In this document: positions 8,518 through 16,756 of the stretch, one piece after another | Layout: every line of letters begins with the position of its first letter | How positions within the stretch are numbered: position 1 is the first letter of the stretch | Source of the DNA: Pigmentiphaga litoralis | Lineage (GTDB): Bacteria > Pseudomonadota > Gammaproteobacteria > Burkholderiales > Burkholderiaceae_B | Length of the DNA: 64,000 nt | Direction of reading: 5' to 3' | Assembly: GCF_014651835.1 (NCBI RefSeq) | Contig: NZ_BMXQ01000002.1 | Coordinates: 558,001 to 622,000 of the forward strand | The notes under the pieces: model-generated | Told to the model about the DNA's origin: nothing | What the model saw: the letters and a program-made list of their open reading frames with translations, nothing else | The model's database searches: none | Program-made: the position numbers and the translations under genes

Positions 8518-9585
8518 ATGATGGAAGCCGACGCCAGGCAGCTGTGCCCCATCGGCTGCAATGGCCGCGGCGTGCAGGACTCGTCGCTGGCATTGCCCGT
8601 GTCGATGGACGAGCCGTCGATCGAAGAACAGTTCCGGCTGGTCAAACGGGCAGGCGTGTTTGATTGCTTTGACCGGCTTCCTTTGCAGGATCAGATTGAT
8701 ACCTTCCTGGCCTGCATCGATACGTATGGGCTGCCGGTGCACACCACCAGCTGGTTCTACGAGATGGGCACCGACGATGCGAAGTACGCTGACAATCTGC
8801 GCCTCAGCGCCCGCGTGGGCGCCAGCACGCACAACGTCATGGTGTACGCGCGCCATGCCGATGGCCGCGTGGTGACCAACGACGAGATCGCGGACTGCTA
8901 TCTGCGGGTATATGACGAAGGCATGAAGCAGGGGGTGGAGCCCAGCTTCGAATTGCACACCAATATGTGGAGCGAGGACCCGCGCCGTGTGACCCCGGTC
9001 GCCGAAGCCGTCATGCGGCGGGGCGTGCCCTTCAACTTCACGCTCGACTACAGCCACGTGCTCTACAAGATAGGCAACGATGAAGAGCTGGACGTGGCAG
9101 GGATGCGCGACGACGTGCAGGCTGGCCGCGTGGTGCTTGATCCGTTTGAACCGGGCAACCTGGTGGACGAGTGGCTGGCGCTGGGCATCGTGCGCTGGAT
9201 GCAGGTGCGGGCCGCGGTGCCAAATGGGCCGCGCAATGCGTGGGCGCGCCATGATCCCGATGCCCAGGTGGCGGCCTTGCCGCGGTATCCCAGCCTGCCC
9301 GTTGAACGGGGCGATCCGGGGCGGGGGATCCTGTACCCCTTCATGAAGCCGGCGCCCGGTGAATGGCATTCGCCCTGGAATGCCTATCGGCTGGAGCCGA
9401 CCAAGGAAGTGGTGCGCAAGGTGCTGGCGCATCACCACCGCACGCCCACATCGCGGCTGCGGTTCATCACGACCGAGATGATCACGCTGCCCGATTACGC
9501 GTTGAACGCCAAGTTCTCGTTGATCGGGCAGAACGCCGCGATCGCCCGCTTCATCCGCGAGACGTGGGACGCTTTGCCGAGATAG
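8518..9585 (+). CDS. Xylose-isomerase-like TIM-barrel protein, function unknown
   Basis: A protein of about 355 residues. I place it by sequence texture in the xylose isomerase/endonuclease-IV-like TIM-barrel group: FELHTNMWSEDPRRV and FNFTLDYSHVLYK resemble barrel strands ending in metal-binding Glu, Asp and His. This is a moderate call only. The region overlaps the receptor gene end: an ATG at 8503 overlaps its TAA, but AAGGG sits 7 bp before the ATG at 8518, so I prefer 8518. Proteins of this fold isomerise, epimerise or cleave sugar-like or aromatic intermediates. The linkage to the Rieske gene hints at a catabolic role. Confidence 0.55.
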   Translation: MMEADARQLCPIGCNGRGVQDSSLALPVSMDEPSIEEQFRLVKRAGVFDCFDRLPLQDQIDTFLACIDTYGLPVHTTSWFYEMGTDDAKYADNLRLSARVGASTHNVMVYARHADGRVVTNDEIADCYLRVYDEGMKQGVEPSFELHTNMWSEDPRRVTPVAEAVMRRGVPFNFTLDYSHVLYKIGNDEELDVAGMRDDVQAGRVVLDPFEPGNLVDEWLALGIVRWMQVRAAVPNGPRNAWARHDPDAQVAALPRYPSLPVERGDPGRGILYPFMKPAPGEWHSPWNAYRLEPTKEVVRKVLAHHHRTPTSRLRFITTEMITLPDYALNAKFSLIGQNAAIARFIRETWDALPR

Positions 9586-9642
9586 GCGGGACTGCAGCGG
9601 TCCTGGAAGCAGGGCGTTGGCTGCGGTCGGCGTCGATGCCGC

Positions 9643-10446
9643 CTAGGTGCGTGCGCGCTTCGACGCCGCGCCCTTCGCGCCCGGCTGCAGATGCGTCAAC
9701 ACCACGTCGGTGATGTGCTCGAGCCATGCCGCCCGGCGTGCATCATCCGCCAGATCCACGCCCAGCCACTGCGAACACGTGTAGTGGTTCGACACGTAGA
9801 AGAACGCCAGCGACATGATGCTCATGAGCACGAACTCGGGCTCGACGTCGGCGCGGAACAGCTTTTTCGTTTGTCCGGCGGTCAGGATACCGTTGACAGT
9901 CTCCACCAACGGAAAGGACACGTCCTTGATGGTCGGCGACTTGCGGATATGCTTGCCGCGCATCAGGTTCTCGGTCATCAGCAGGCGGACAAGTTCCGGA
10001 TGCGATGAATAGTGTTCCCAGGAATGCGCAATCAGCTGGCGCATGCCGGCCACCGGGTCATCAGGCGGCGTGACGAAGGTGCGCTGCGCGCCGATCATTG
10101 CCGCGTACACGTGTTCCAGCACCGCCTGGTACAGGCGTTCCTTGTTGCCGAAGTAGTAGTACAGCATCCGGTCCACCGTCTTGGCCCGCTTGCTGATGCG
10201 GTCGATGCGGCCGCCCGAAAACCCATGCTCCGAAAATTCCTCGATGGCCGCATCCAGGATGCGCGCGTTCAGTTCTTCGGGGCTGCGCCGGCTCTTGGCA
10301 GGGCGGGTAGGGGCGCCAGTGGCGGCAGTCTTGCGCGCGCGCGTGGTGGTCTTGGGGGGGGGCTTGGCTGTCTTGGCAGGCGAGGTAGCGGTCTTGGTGG
10401 TACGCCGGGTGCTGACTTTGGCAGCGGCGGGGGTCTCTGCGGGCAT
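9643..10446 (-). CDS. TetR-family regulator with a histone-like N-terminal tail
   Basis: A 267-residue protein. Residues 1-55 are a low-complexity Lys/Arg/Thr/Pro/Ala tail resembling histone H1 C-terminal tails (AlgP/BpH1-like). Residues about 61-106 form a TetR helix-turn-helix (ILDAAIEEFSEHGFSG and YYYFGNKERLYQ), followed by a helical ligand domain. I start at 10446 because AGGAA lies 7 bp upstream; an earlier start at 10506 is less likely. A run of nine C residues in the coding strand (10354-10362) encodes Pro29-31. It is divergent from the Liv-type operon at 10818 and probably represses it, with AT-rich palindromes lying between. Confidence 0.85.
   Translation of the reverse strand: MPAETPAAAKVSTRRTTKTATSPAKTAKPPPKTTTRARKTAATGAPTRPAKSRRSPEELNARILDAAIEEFSEHGFSGGRIDRISKRAKTVDRMLYYYFGNKERLYQAVLEHVYAAMIGAQRTFVTPPDDPVAGMRQLIAHSWEHYSSHPELVRLLMTENLMRGKHIRKSPTIKDVSFPLVETVNGILTAGQTKKLFRADVEPEFVLMSIMSLAFFYVSNHYTCSQWLGVDLADDARRAAWLEHITDVVLTHLQPGAKGAASKRART
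10354..10362 (-). repeat. C9 homopolymer inside the TetR coding region
   Basis: Nine G on the plus strand (C9 in the gene) encode three prolines of the basic tail, upstream of the DNA-binding domain. A gain or loss of one base would frameshift the repressor. A GC-dinucleotide tract lies nearby (about 10333-10342). Confidence 0.75.
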
Positions 10447-10624
10447 GCGTTTCCTGGGTTCTTCGCGCTTGTCGAAGCATAAGGCATCGGGCGGACGTCT
10501 CGTCACCAGTTCGGTTCAGCCACGGTCGCGTTGATGGTGCAGGCGCGATCGATACTGGTGCGTCGCCGTGACGGCCAAAGGTGGACGCCCCAGCAAGCGC
10601 CCAACTCTCACGCCATTGGCACGC

Positions 10625-10649
10625 TTTCTGCTTTACGAAAAAGCAGAAA
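10625..10649. promoter_or_regulatory. Perfect 10-bp inverted repeat in the TetR-Liv divergent region
   Basis: TTTCTGCTTT (10625-10634) pairs exactly with AAAGCAGAAA (10640-10649) around a 5-base loop. No T-run follows in either direction, so a terminator is unlikely; an operator or RNA hairpin is more plausible. It lies between the TetR gene and the Liv-type operon. Confidence 0.5.
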
Positions 10650-10667
10650 TAAAAATTATTGACCTGA

Positions 10668-10752
10668 TTAATTAATTTGCGATTTGGCCGCAAAAACCGC
10701 TGGACACAAGCCGGCCGCTTAATTAATTATATGTTTAATTAATCTAGCGGCC
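10668..10752. promoter_or_regulatory. TTAATTAA operator array between TetR and Liv-type operon
   Basis: Three TTAATTAA palindromes occur at 10668-10675, 10719-10726 and 10735-10742. The last two sit inside a larger inverted repeat whose arms are GGCCGCT (10713-10719) and AGCGGCC (10746-10752). A TATAAT -10-like element on the minus strand (10726-10731) lies within the array. The island is strikingly AT-rich in a GC-rich genome, and a TetR operator is the natural reading. The 371-bp gap (10447-10817) holds no gene. Confidence 0.6.
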
Positions 10753-10817
10753 GGGTCGGTGACCGTGGTCTGGGCGGGTTGGCGTTTCCCCTGAACATTC
10801 ATCCTTGAGAGGTTGTC

Positions 10818-11954
10818 ATGCGTAAGTTGTCCATAGCCTTGGTGCTGGCGGGTCTTGCCGGTGGAACGATGTCCGCTGCGTCCGCGCAGGAAACCATCAA
10901 GATCGGCGTGATCCAGCCACTGACCGGTTCCGTCGCCTACAACGGGCTGACCTATGTCAATGGCGCCAAGCTCGCGGTCGAACGCCGCAACGCCGCTGGC
11001 GGCGTGCTGGGCAAGAAGGTTGAACTTGTCATTGAAGACGGCCAGTGCCAGCCGGCCAAGTCCGTCAACGCGGCTGAAAAGCTGATTGCGCGCGACAAGG
11101 TCGTGGCACTCAGCGGCGCCTTCTGCAGTTCGGCCACCGCGGCCGTCATGCCCGTGGCCGAGAAGTACAAGATGCCGTTCCTGACCGGGGTGTCGTCCAA
11201 GGCCGACCTGACCGAGAAGGGCATGCAGTACTTCTTCCGGTCAGCCGAAACCGATCGGCTGATGTCCAAGACGTTCAGCAAGATCCTGGTCGACAAGCTG
11301 CAGCTCAAGCGCGTTGCCTACATTGGCGTGAACGATGACTGGGGCCGTGGCGGTGTCGAGGACTTCTCGAAAGACATGGCATCGCTGGGCGTGACCACCG
11401 TCATGAAGGAGTACTTCGATCATGGCGCAACCGACTTCTACACCCTGCTGACCAAGCTGCGGTCGGCCAATGTCGACGGCGTCTTCGTGGCTGCCGAAAC
11501 GCAGGACGGCTCGATCCTGGTCAAGCAGTTCAAGGAGTTCGGCCTGAAGACCAAGGTGTTCGGCGTTGGCTCGTGGGCCACGGCCGACTTCATCGGCCTG
11601 ACGGGTGACGCATCCGAAGGCATCTACGCGGCCGTGCCGTATGCGTCGAGCATGCCTGGCGATCGCAACAAGGTCTTCGTCGAGCAGTACCAGAAGGCCT
11701 ACAAGGAAAAGCCCGGCAAGTACGGCGCGGCAGGCTTCAACGCCATGAACATCCTGATGGAAGGCGTGGCCCGCGCGGGCAATACGCAGTCCGATGCGAT
11801 CCGCGATGCGCTGCGCAAGACCGAATACCAGGCGCCGAACGGCACCTACCGGTTCACCGACAAGGGCGAAGGCTACGGCTTTGACGTCGTGCTGGTGCAG
11901 ATCCAGAACAAGGAACCGAAAGTCGTGGCGGAAGCCCCGACCGAGAAACCGTAA
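10818..11954 (+). CDS. LivK-type ABC substrate-binding protein of the Liv operon
   Basis: A 378-residue periplasmic receptor with a Sec signal ending SAQE, then TIKIGVIQPLTGSVAYNG, GVLGKKVELVIEDGQC and the serine-rich ligand segment SGAFCSSATAAVMPVAEKY. It is the first gene of a complete receptor-permease-permease-ATPase-ATPase set. Downstream genes encode aromatic monooxygenase and ring-cleavage enzymes, so the ligand is more likely an aromatic or pyridine carboxylate than an amino acid. The promoter region is shared with the divergent TetR gene. The family call is strong; the ligand is inferred from neighbours. Confidence 0.92.
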   Translation: MRKLSIALVLAGLAGGTMSAASAQETIKIGVIQPLTGSVAYNGLTYVNGAKLAVERRNAAGGVLGKKVELVIEDGQCQPAKSVNAAEKLIARDKVVALSGAFCSSATAAVMPVAEKYKMPFLTGVSSKADLTEKGMQYFFRSAETDRLMSKTFSKILVDKLQLKRVAYIGVNDDWGRGGVEDFSKDMASLGVTTVMKEYFDHGATDFYTLLTKLRSANVDGVFVAAETQDGSILVKQFKEFGLKTKVFGVGSWATADFIGLTGDASEGIYAAVPYASSMPGDRNKVFVEQYQKAYKEKPGKYGAAGFNAMNILMEGVARAGNTQSDAIRDALRKTEYQAPNGTYRFTDKGEGYGFDVVLVQIQNKEPKVVAEAPTEKP

Positions 11955-11993
11955 GGGCTGCTCGATTCCTGCATTGAAAGGTACGGAGGCACG

Positions 11994-12866
11994 ATGGATT
12001 TTTTCCCGCAGTTGCTGGCCAACGGTCTGGTGACGGGGTCGTTCTATGCGCTGTCGGCGCTGGGACTGACCCTGATCCTGGGCTTGATGCGCGTCGTCAA
12101 TTTCGCGCACGGCGAGCTGTACATGCTGGGCGGCGTGATGGGCTGGTGGGCCACCACCTACCTGGGACTGGACTTCTTTTCCGGCCTGGCGCTCGTCGCG
12201 ATCACCATGGCTGCCTTCGGGTGGCTGATCGATCGATTCCTGATCGAACGCATTCGCGGACAGGGTGAAGAGGCGGGCATCCTGCTGACCATCGGCCTGT
12301 CGATCTTCCTGGCCAACACTGCGCTGCTGGTGGTGGGCACGGCGCCGCTCAAGATCGAAAGCCCGGTCGCGAGCGGTCCGCTGTTCTTTGGACCGGTGGT
12401 CGTGACCAAGCTGCGCCTGTTCGCGGTGGCGGTCTGCGCGGTGCTGATTTTGGGCGCCTATCTGTTGATCCAGAAGACCCGGCTGGGCCGCGCCATGCGC
12501 GCGACCTTCCAGGATCCGATGGCGGCGCAGCTGGCCGGCATCAAGACGGCCAACATCTACGCCTGCACATTTGCCCTGGGCAGCGCCATCGCGGCCATGG
12601 CCGGGATGCTGCTGGGGTCGGTCTATTCGGCGCAGGTGGCGATCGGCGGCGTGGTCAGCATGAAGGCCTTCGTGGTCGTGATCCTTGGCGGCATGGGCAG
12701 CTTTGCCGGCGCCATCCTGGGCGGCCTGGTGCTGGGCCTGGCCGAGGCGATCTGGGGCGGCTATATCGCGACGGGCTGGGTCGACATCATCGGCTTTGCC
12801 ATCGTGATCCTGACGCTGGTGTTCCGGCCCTACGGGCTGTTTTCCAAACGTGCGGAGCGGGCCTGA
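11994..12866 (+). CDS. Branched-chain-type ABC permease, LivH-like
   Basis: A 290-residue inner-membrane permease. The N-terminus FFPQLLANGLVTGSFYALSALG and the following MRVVNFAHGELYMLGG are hallmark LivH sequences. GGMGSFAGAILGG near the C-terminus is the ATPase-coupling region. GGAGG lies ahead of the start. It forms the membrane heterodimer with the LivM-like product encoded immediately downstream. Confidence 0.95.
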   Translation: MDFFPQLLANGLVTGSFYALSALGLTLILGLMRVVNFAHGELYMLGGVMGWWATTYLGLDFFSGLALVAITMAAFGWLIDRFLIERIRGQGEEAGILLTIGLSIFLANTALLVVGTAPLKIESPVASGPLFFGPVVVTKLRLFAVAVCAVLILGAYLLIQKTRLGRAMRATFQDPMAAQLAGIKTANIYACTFALGSAIAAMAGMLLGSVYSAQVAIGGVVSMKAFVVVILGGMGSFAGAILGGLVLGLAEAIWGGYIATGWVDIIGFAIVILTLVFRPYGLFSKRAERA

Positions 12867-12867
12867 C

Positions 12868-13902
12868 ATGACCTTCGAACGAAATGCGATCCTCGGCTTC
12901 ATGCTGATCGCAGCCTTGCTGCCCGTGGTGGTGCAAGACCAATACGTGCTGCATATCGCCATCATGGTGCTGTTCTTTGCGGTGCTGGCGACCAGCCTGA
13001 ACCTGGTCGTCGGCTACGTGGGCGAGTTCTCGCTGGGCCACACGGCCTTCCTGGGCATGGGCGCATACACCGCGGCCATTCTGTCGACCCAATATGGCTG
13101 GCCGATGTGGGCCACCATCCCGGTCGCGGGCATTGTCGCGGCCGTCACGGGCCTGGTCATCGGGGCCATCACGCTGCGGCTGCAGGGTCCGTTCTTCGTG
13201 ATCGTGACCCTGTCGTTTGCCGAGGTGCTGCGCCTGGTGGCCGACAACTGGATCGGCCTGACCAACGGCCCGATGGGCATCGCGGGCGTGCCGCAGCCAT
13301 CGGTATTGGCGGGCGCCAGCAACGTGGGCGCCAAGCAGTTCTATTTCTACATCGGGTGGGTCGTGCTGGCGGTGGCCATGTACCTGTCGTATCGCTTCGT
13401 GTATTCGAATGCGGGCCGTGCCGCGGTCGCGGTGCGCGAGAACCGGTACGTGGCGCAGTCGGTCGGCATCCGTCCGTTCACCTACGCCATGCTGGCGCTG
13501 GTGCTCGGCGCTTTCCTGACCGGCATGGCCGGCGGCTTTTACGCGCACTACATCTCGTTCGTGGGTCCGGAAGTGTTCCGCTTCGCCTTCATGGCCAGCA
13601 TGATCATCATGGTGCTGATCGGCGGCAAGGGCACGCTGGTGGGTCCGCTGATCGGCGCGCTGCTGGTGACCTTTCTTGAGGAATACCTGCGCGAAGCCAA
13701 GGAACTGCGCCTGTCGCTGTTCGGCCTGGCGGTGATGGCGATCGTGCTGTTCCTGCCGCGGGGGCTGATGGGTTTCCTGACGCATCGCCGCGAAAGCCGC
13801 GACAGCACGCCCGAAGCAGGATCGCCGTCCGGATCCACTTCGGCATCCACCGCGACATCCACCTCTTCACCAGCGGCCGTCGCGCGCCGCCAGGGAGCCT
13901 GA
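12868..13902 (+). CDS. Branched-chain-type ABC permease, LivM-like
   Basis: A 344-residue permease starting 1 bp after the LivH-like stop. LNLVVGYVGEFSLGHTAFLG and GGKGTLVGPLIGA are the LivM signature regions. The last 40 residues or so are a Ser/Thr/Ala-rich hydrophilic tail not needed for the fold. The upstream in-frame ATG at 12850 lies inside the preceding gene and is rejected. It partners the LivH-like subunit. Confidence 0.95.
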   Translation: MTFERNAILGFMLIAALLPVVVQDQYVLHIAIMVLFFAVLATSLNLVVGYVGEFSLGHTAFLGMGAYTAAILSTQYGWPMWATIPVAGIVAAVTGLVIGAITLRLQGPFFVIVTLSFAEVLRLVADNWIGLTNGPMGIAGVPQPSVLAGASNVGAKQFYFYIGWVVLAVAMYLSYRFVYSNAGRAAVAVRENRYVAQSVGIRPFTYAMLALVLGAFLTGMAGGFYAHYISFVGPEVFRFAFMASMIIMVLIGGKGTLVGPLIGALLVTFLEEYLREAKELRLSLFGLAVMAIVLFLPRGLMGFLTHRRESRDSTPEAGSPSGSTSASTATSTSSPAAVARRQGA

Positions 13903-13903
13903 C

Positions 13904-14695
13904 ATGACGATGTCTTCATCGACCTCGCCCATGCTGGCCGTGCGAGGCCTGTCGAAAACCTTTGGCGGCCTGAAAGCCGTTCAGGACATCAGCTTTGATG
14001 TGGGTGACGGCGAGATCGTCGGCCTGATCGGCCCGAACGGCGCGGGCAAGACGACCTGCTTCAACCTGATCACCGGCTTCTACACGCCAACATCGGGCAA
14101 GGTGCACTTCAAGGGCGAAGACGTCACCGGCGAAAAGCCCTACCGCATGGCGCGCCGGGGCATCGTCCGCAGCTTTCAGAAAACGAACATCTTGAAGTCG
14201 TTGACGGTGTTCGAAAACGTGCTGACCGGACATTACCTGACTGCGCACCAGAGCCTGCTGCGCACCTTCTTTCCGGGCAAGGCGGTGCGCGAGGCCGAGC
14301 ATGCCGCGCGCCTCAGCGCCGAGCGCATCGTGCAGGTCATGGGCCTGGGCGCGCGCATGAATGCGCCGGCCTACCTCTTGTCGTGCGGCGAACTGCGGCT
14401 GCTGGAAGTGGCGCTGGCCCTGTCTGCAAAACCGGACATTCTGATGCTGGACGAACCGGCGGCTGGCCTGAACAGCCAGGAAGCGGCCGAACTGGGCCAC
14501 ATCCTGAAACGGCTGCGCGGCACGATGGTCAAGTCGATTCTGATCGTGGAGCACAACATGGGATTGGTGATGGCGGTGTCGGACCGCGTGGTGGTGATGC
14601 ACTTTGGCGCCAAGTTGGCGGAAGGCACGCCGCTTGAAGTGCAGCGCCACCCGCAAGTGATCGAGGCCTATCTGGGCCGGGGAGCGCAGGCATGA
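13904..14695 (+). CDS. ABC ATPase, LivG-like
   Basis: A 263-residue cytoplasmic ATPase with Walker [10 protein letters not shown], the LivG-type loop VRSFQKTNI (Q-loop), and Walker [13 protein letters not shown]. The signature reads [16 protein letters not shown], where Cys replaces the usual Gly or Tyr of LSxGE, a tolerated position in LivG proteins. VEHNM carries the switch His. The stop overlaps the start of the LivF-like gene by 4 bp (ATGA), so the two are translationally coupled. Confidence 0.94.
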   Translation: MTMSSSTSPMLAVRGLSKTFGGLKAVQDISFDVGDGEIVGLIGPNGAGKTTCFNLITGFYTPTSGKVHFKGEDVTGEKPYRMARRGIVRSFQKTNILKSLTVFENVLTGHYLTAHQSLLRTFFPGKAVREAEHAARLSAERIVQVMGLGARMNAPAYLLSCGELRLLEVALALSAKPDILMLDEPAAGLNSQEAAELGHILKRLRGTMVKSILIVEHNMGLVMAVSDRVVVMHFGAKLAEGTPLEVQRHPQVIEAYLGRGAQA

Positions 14696-15465
14696 GCGAG
14701 GTCCTGAATCCGCCCGGCACGAATGGCAATGCGCGCGCGGCATCGGCCACCGGCACCCCGCTGCTGGAGATCGACAACCTGCACGTGAGCTATGGCAAGA
14801 CGGCCGCGCTGCATGGCGTGACGCTGTCGGTGCAGCCGGGCGAGGTGGTCGCATTGATCGGCGCCAACGGCGCCGGCAAGAGCACCACGCTGCGCGCCAT
14901 CTCGGGCCTGCTCAAGCCGACCCGCGGCAGCATCCGCTACAAGGGCAAGGACATTGGCGGCATGGCGGCCGATCGTGTCGTGGGGCTGGGCATTGCGCAG
15001 AGCCCCGAGGAACGCCACGTGTGGTCGGCCATGACCGTGTATGAAAACCTGACCTTGGGCGCCTACCTGTGCAAGTCGCGCGAGGTCGTGCAGCAGCGCG
15101 TGGGCATGGTGTATCACCGCTTTCCGCGGTTGAAGGAGCGGCATCAGCAACTGGCCGGGACCCTGAGCGGCGGCGAGCAGCAGATGCTGGCGATCGGCCG
15201 CGCGTTGATGTCCGAGCCCGAACTGCTGTTGCTGGATGAACCCAGCCTGGGCCTGAGTCCCAAGATGGCCGACGAAGTCTTTGACGTGGTGCGCGAGATC
15301 AACGCCCATGGCGTGACCGTGCTGCTGGTGGAGCAGAACGTGCACAACGCCTTGTCGGCCGCGTCGCGTGCGTATGTGTTCGAGACGGGCCGTGTCGTCG
15401 CCGATCGCGATGCCGCCGGCCTGCTCCAGGATCCGGAATTGTTGAGCGCCTATCTGGGCGGTTAA
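14692..15465 (+). CDS. ABC ATPase, LivF-like
   Basis: A 257-residue ATPase: Walker A GANGAGKST, the LivF hallmark SPEERHVWSAMTVYENL, signature LSGGEQQML, and Walker B LLLDEPSLGLSP. About 20 extra N-terminal residues precede the NBD. It forms the nucleotide-binding heterodimer with the LivG-like protein. Only 12 bp containing AAGGAG separate it from the monooxygenase gene, so transport and oxidation genes are very probably one transcript. Confidence 0.95.
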   Translation: MSEVLNPPGTNGNARAASATGTPLLEIDNLHVSYGKTAALHGVTLSVQPGEVVALIGANGAGKSTTLRAISGLLKPTRGSIRYKGKDIGGMAADRVVGLGIAQSPEERHVWSAMTVYENLTLGAYLCKSREVVQQRVGMVYHRFPRLKERHQQLAGTLSGGEQQMLAIGRALMSEPELLLLDEPSLGLSPKMADEVFDVVREINAHGVTVLLVEQNVHNALSAASRAYVFETGRVVADRDAAGLLQDPELLSAYLGG

Positions 15466-15477
15466 GGAGAACAAGAC

Positions 15478-16728
15478 ATGAATAAACCAATGGACAGACC
15501 GCTACGTGTGGGCATCATCGGCGGCGGCATTGGCGGCGTCGCCTTGTCGCGCGCGCTGATGCTGCGCGGCATCGAGTGCCATGTGTTCGAACGCGCCGCC
15601 GCCTTTGGCGAAGTGGGCGCCGGCGTGCAGATGACGCCGAACGGCGTCAAGGTATTGCGCGCGCTGGGCCTGGCCGAACCGCTGGCGAAGGTAGGCTTTC
15701 TGCCGCAAGCGATGGTGGGCCGCAACTGGCGATCGGCGCGCGAACTGTTCCGCACGCCGCTCAAGGGCCATTGCCCCGAGCTGTACGGCGCGGACTTCTA
15801 CCATGTCCACCGCGCGGACCTGCATGCCATTTTGTCGGCGCATCTGGAAAAGGGCGGCGCCACCCTGGGCGTGCGCTGCGTGTCGGTGCGCGACGACGGC
15901 GACAAGTCGGTGGCCGTGTTTGACGACGGCACGGAATACGAAGCCGACCTGATCGTGGGCGCGGACGGCCTGCGATCGGTGGTTCGGGACGCGCTGTGGG
16001 GCGCCGAGACCGCCAAGTTCACCGGGCACATGTGCTGGCGCGCGCTGGTCCCGGTCGACAAATTTCCATTGCCTTACGTCAGCCCGGATTCGTCGTTCTG
16101 GATGGGCCCGCATGGCCACCTGGTCACCTACTACGTGAACGGCGGCAAGTCGGTCAACATTGTGGCCGTGAACGAGAGCAAGGATTGGGTCGAAGAATCC
16201 TGGAACAAGCCGAGCAGCCGCGAAGAACTGATGGCCGCCTATGAAGGCTGGCATCCCAACATCATCGAGCTCTTCAGCCGCACCGAAAACGTCTTCAAGT
16301 GGGGCCTGTTCGACCGCGACCCGATGACGGCATGGTCCAAGGGCCGCATCACCTTGCTGGGCGACGCGGCGCACCCCATGCTGCCCTTCCTGTCGCAAGG
16401 CGCCGCCATGGCGATCGAAGACGGCTATGTGCTGGCCGAGGCCTTGAGCAAGTATGGCCGCGACATTCCGGCCGCACTCAAGGCCTATGAAGTCGAACGC
16501 CTGCCGCGCACCAGCCGCGTGCAGCTGGAAGCCCGCGAACGCGGCCGCACCTACCACCTGCCATCGCCATGGGCCCAGTTCAAGCGCGACCTGGCCTATC
16601 GCTGGCGCGAATGGATGAACCCGAACGCCGTCGGCATCCAGGCCAACTGGGTGTACGCGTACGACGCCACCACCTGCGCCGAACGCTTCGGCAAGACCGC
16701 CCCGGTGCAAAAGCCGGTCACCGCCTGA
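15478..16728 (+). CDS. FAD-dependent monooxygenase, 6-hydroxynicotinate 3-monooxygenase-like (NicC/salicylate hydroxylase family)
   Basis: A 416-residue class A flavoprotein hydroxylase. The dinucleotide-binding motif GGGIGG is at 15-20, the DG motif GADGLRS at 161-167, and the FAD-ribityl GD motif LLGDAAHPM at 293-301. YEGWHPNIIELF resembles the same region of NicC from nicotinate degraders as I remember it. Family members hydroxylate or decarboxylatively hydroxylate aromatic acids with NAD(P)H. The next gene encodes a 2,5-dihydroxypyridine dioxygenase-like protein, which would take the NicC product, so the pyridine route is the best guess. Salicylate or 3-hydroxybenzoate remain possible substrates. 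Confidence 0.82.
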   Translation: MNKPMDRPLRVGIIGGGIGGVALSRALMLRGIECHVFERAAAFGEVGAGVQMTPNGVKVLRALGLAEPLAKVGFLPQAMVGRNWRSARELFRTPLKGHCPELYGADFYHVHRADLHAILSAHLEKGGATLGVRCVSVRDDGDKSVAVFDDGTEYEADLIVGADGLRSVVRDALWGAETAKFTGHMCWRALVPVDKFPLPYVSPDSSFWMGPHGHLVTYYVNGGKSVNIVAVNESKDWVEESWNKPSSREELMAAYEGWHPNIIELFSRTENVFKWGLFDRDPMTAWSKGRITLLGDAAHPMLPFLSQGAAMAIEDGYVLAEALSKYGRDIPAALKAYEVERLPRTSRVQLEARERGRTYHLPSPWAQFKRDLAYRWREWMNPNAVGIQANWVYAYDATTCAERFGKTAPVQKPVTA

Positions 16729-16756
16729 CCTCGCGTATTCGAACAAGGAACTCAAC

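Noticed and set aside
10625-10649. Rho-independent terminator
   Set aside because: The hairpin is strong but is not followed by a T-run on either strand and lies between divergent genes.
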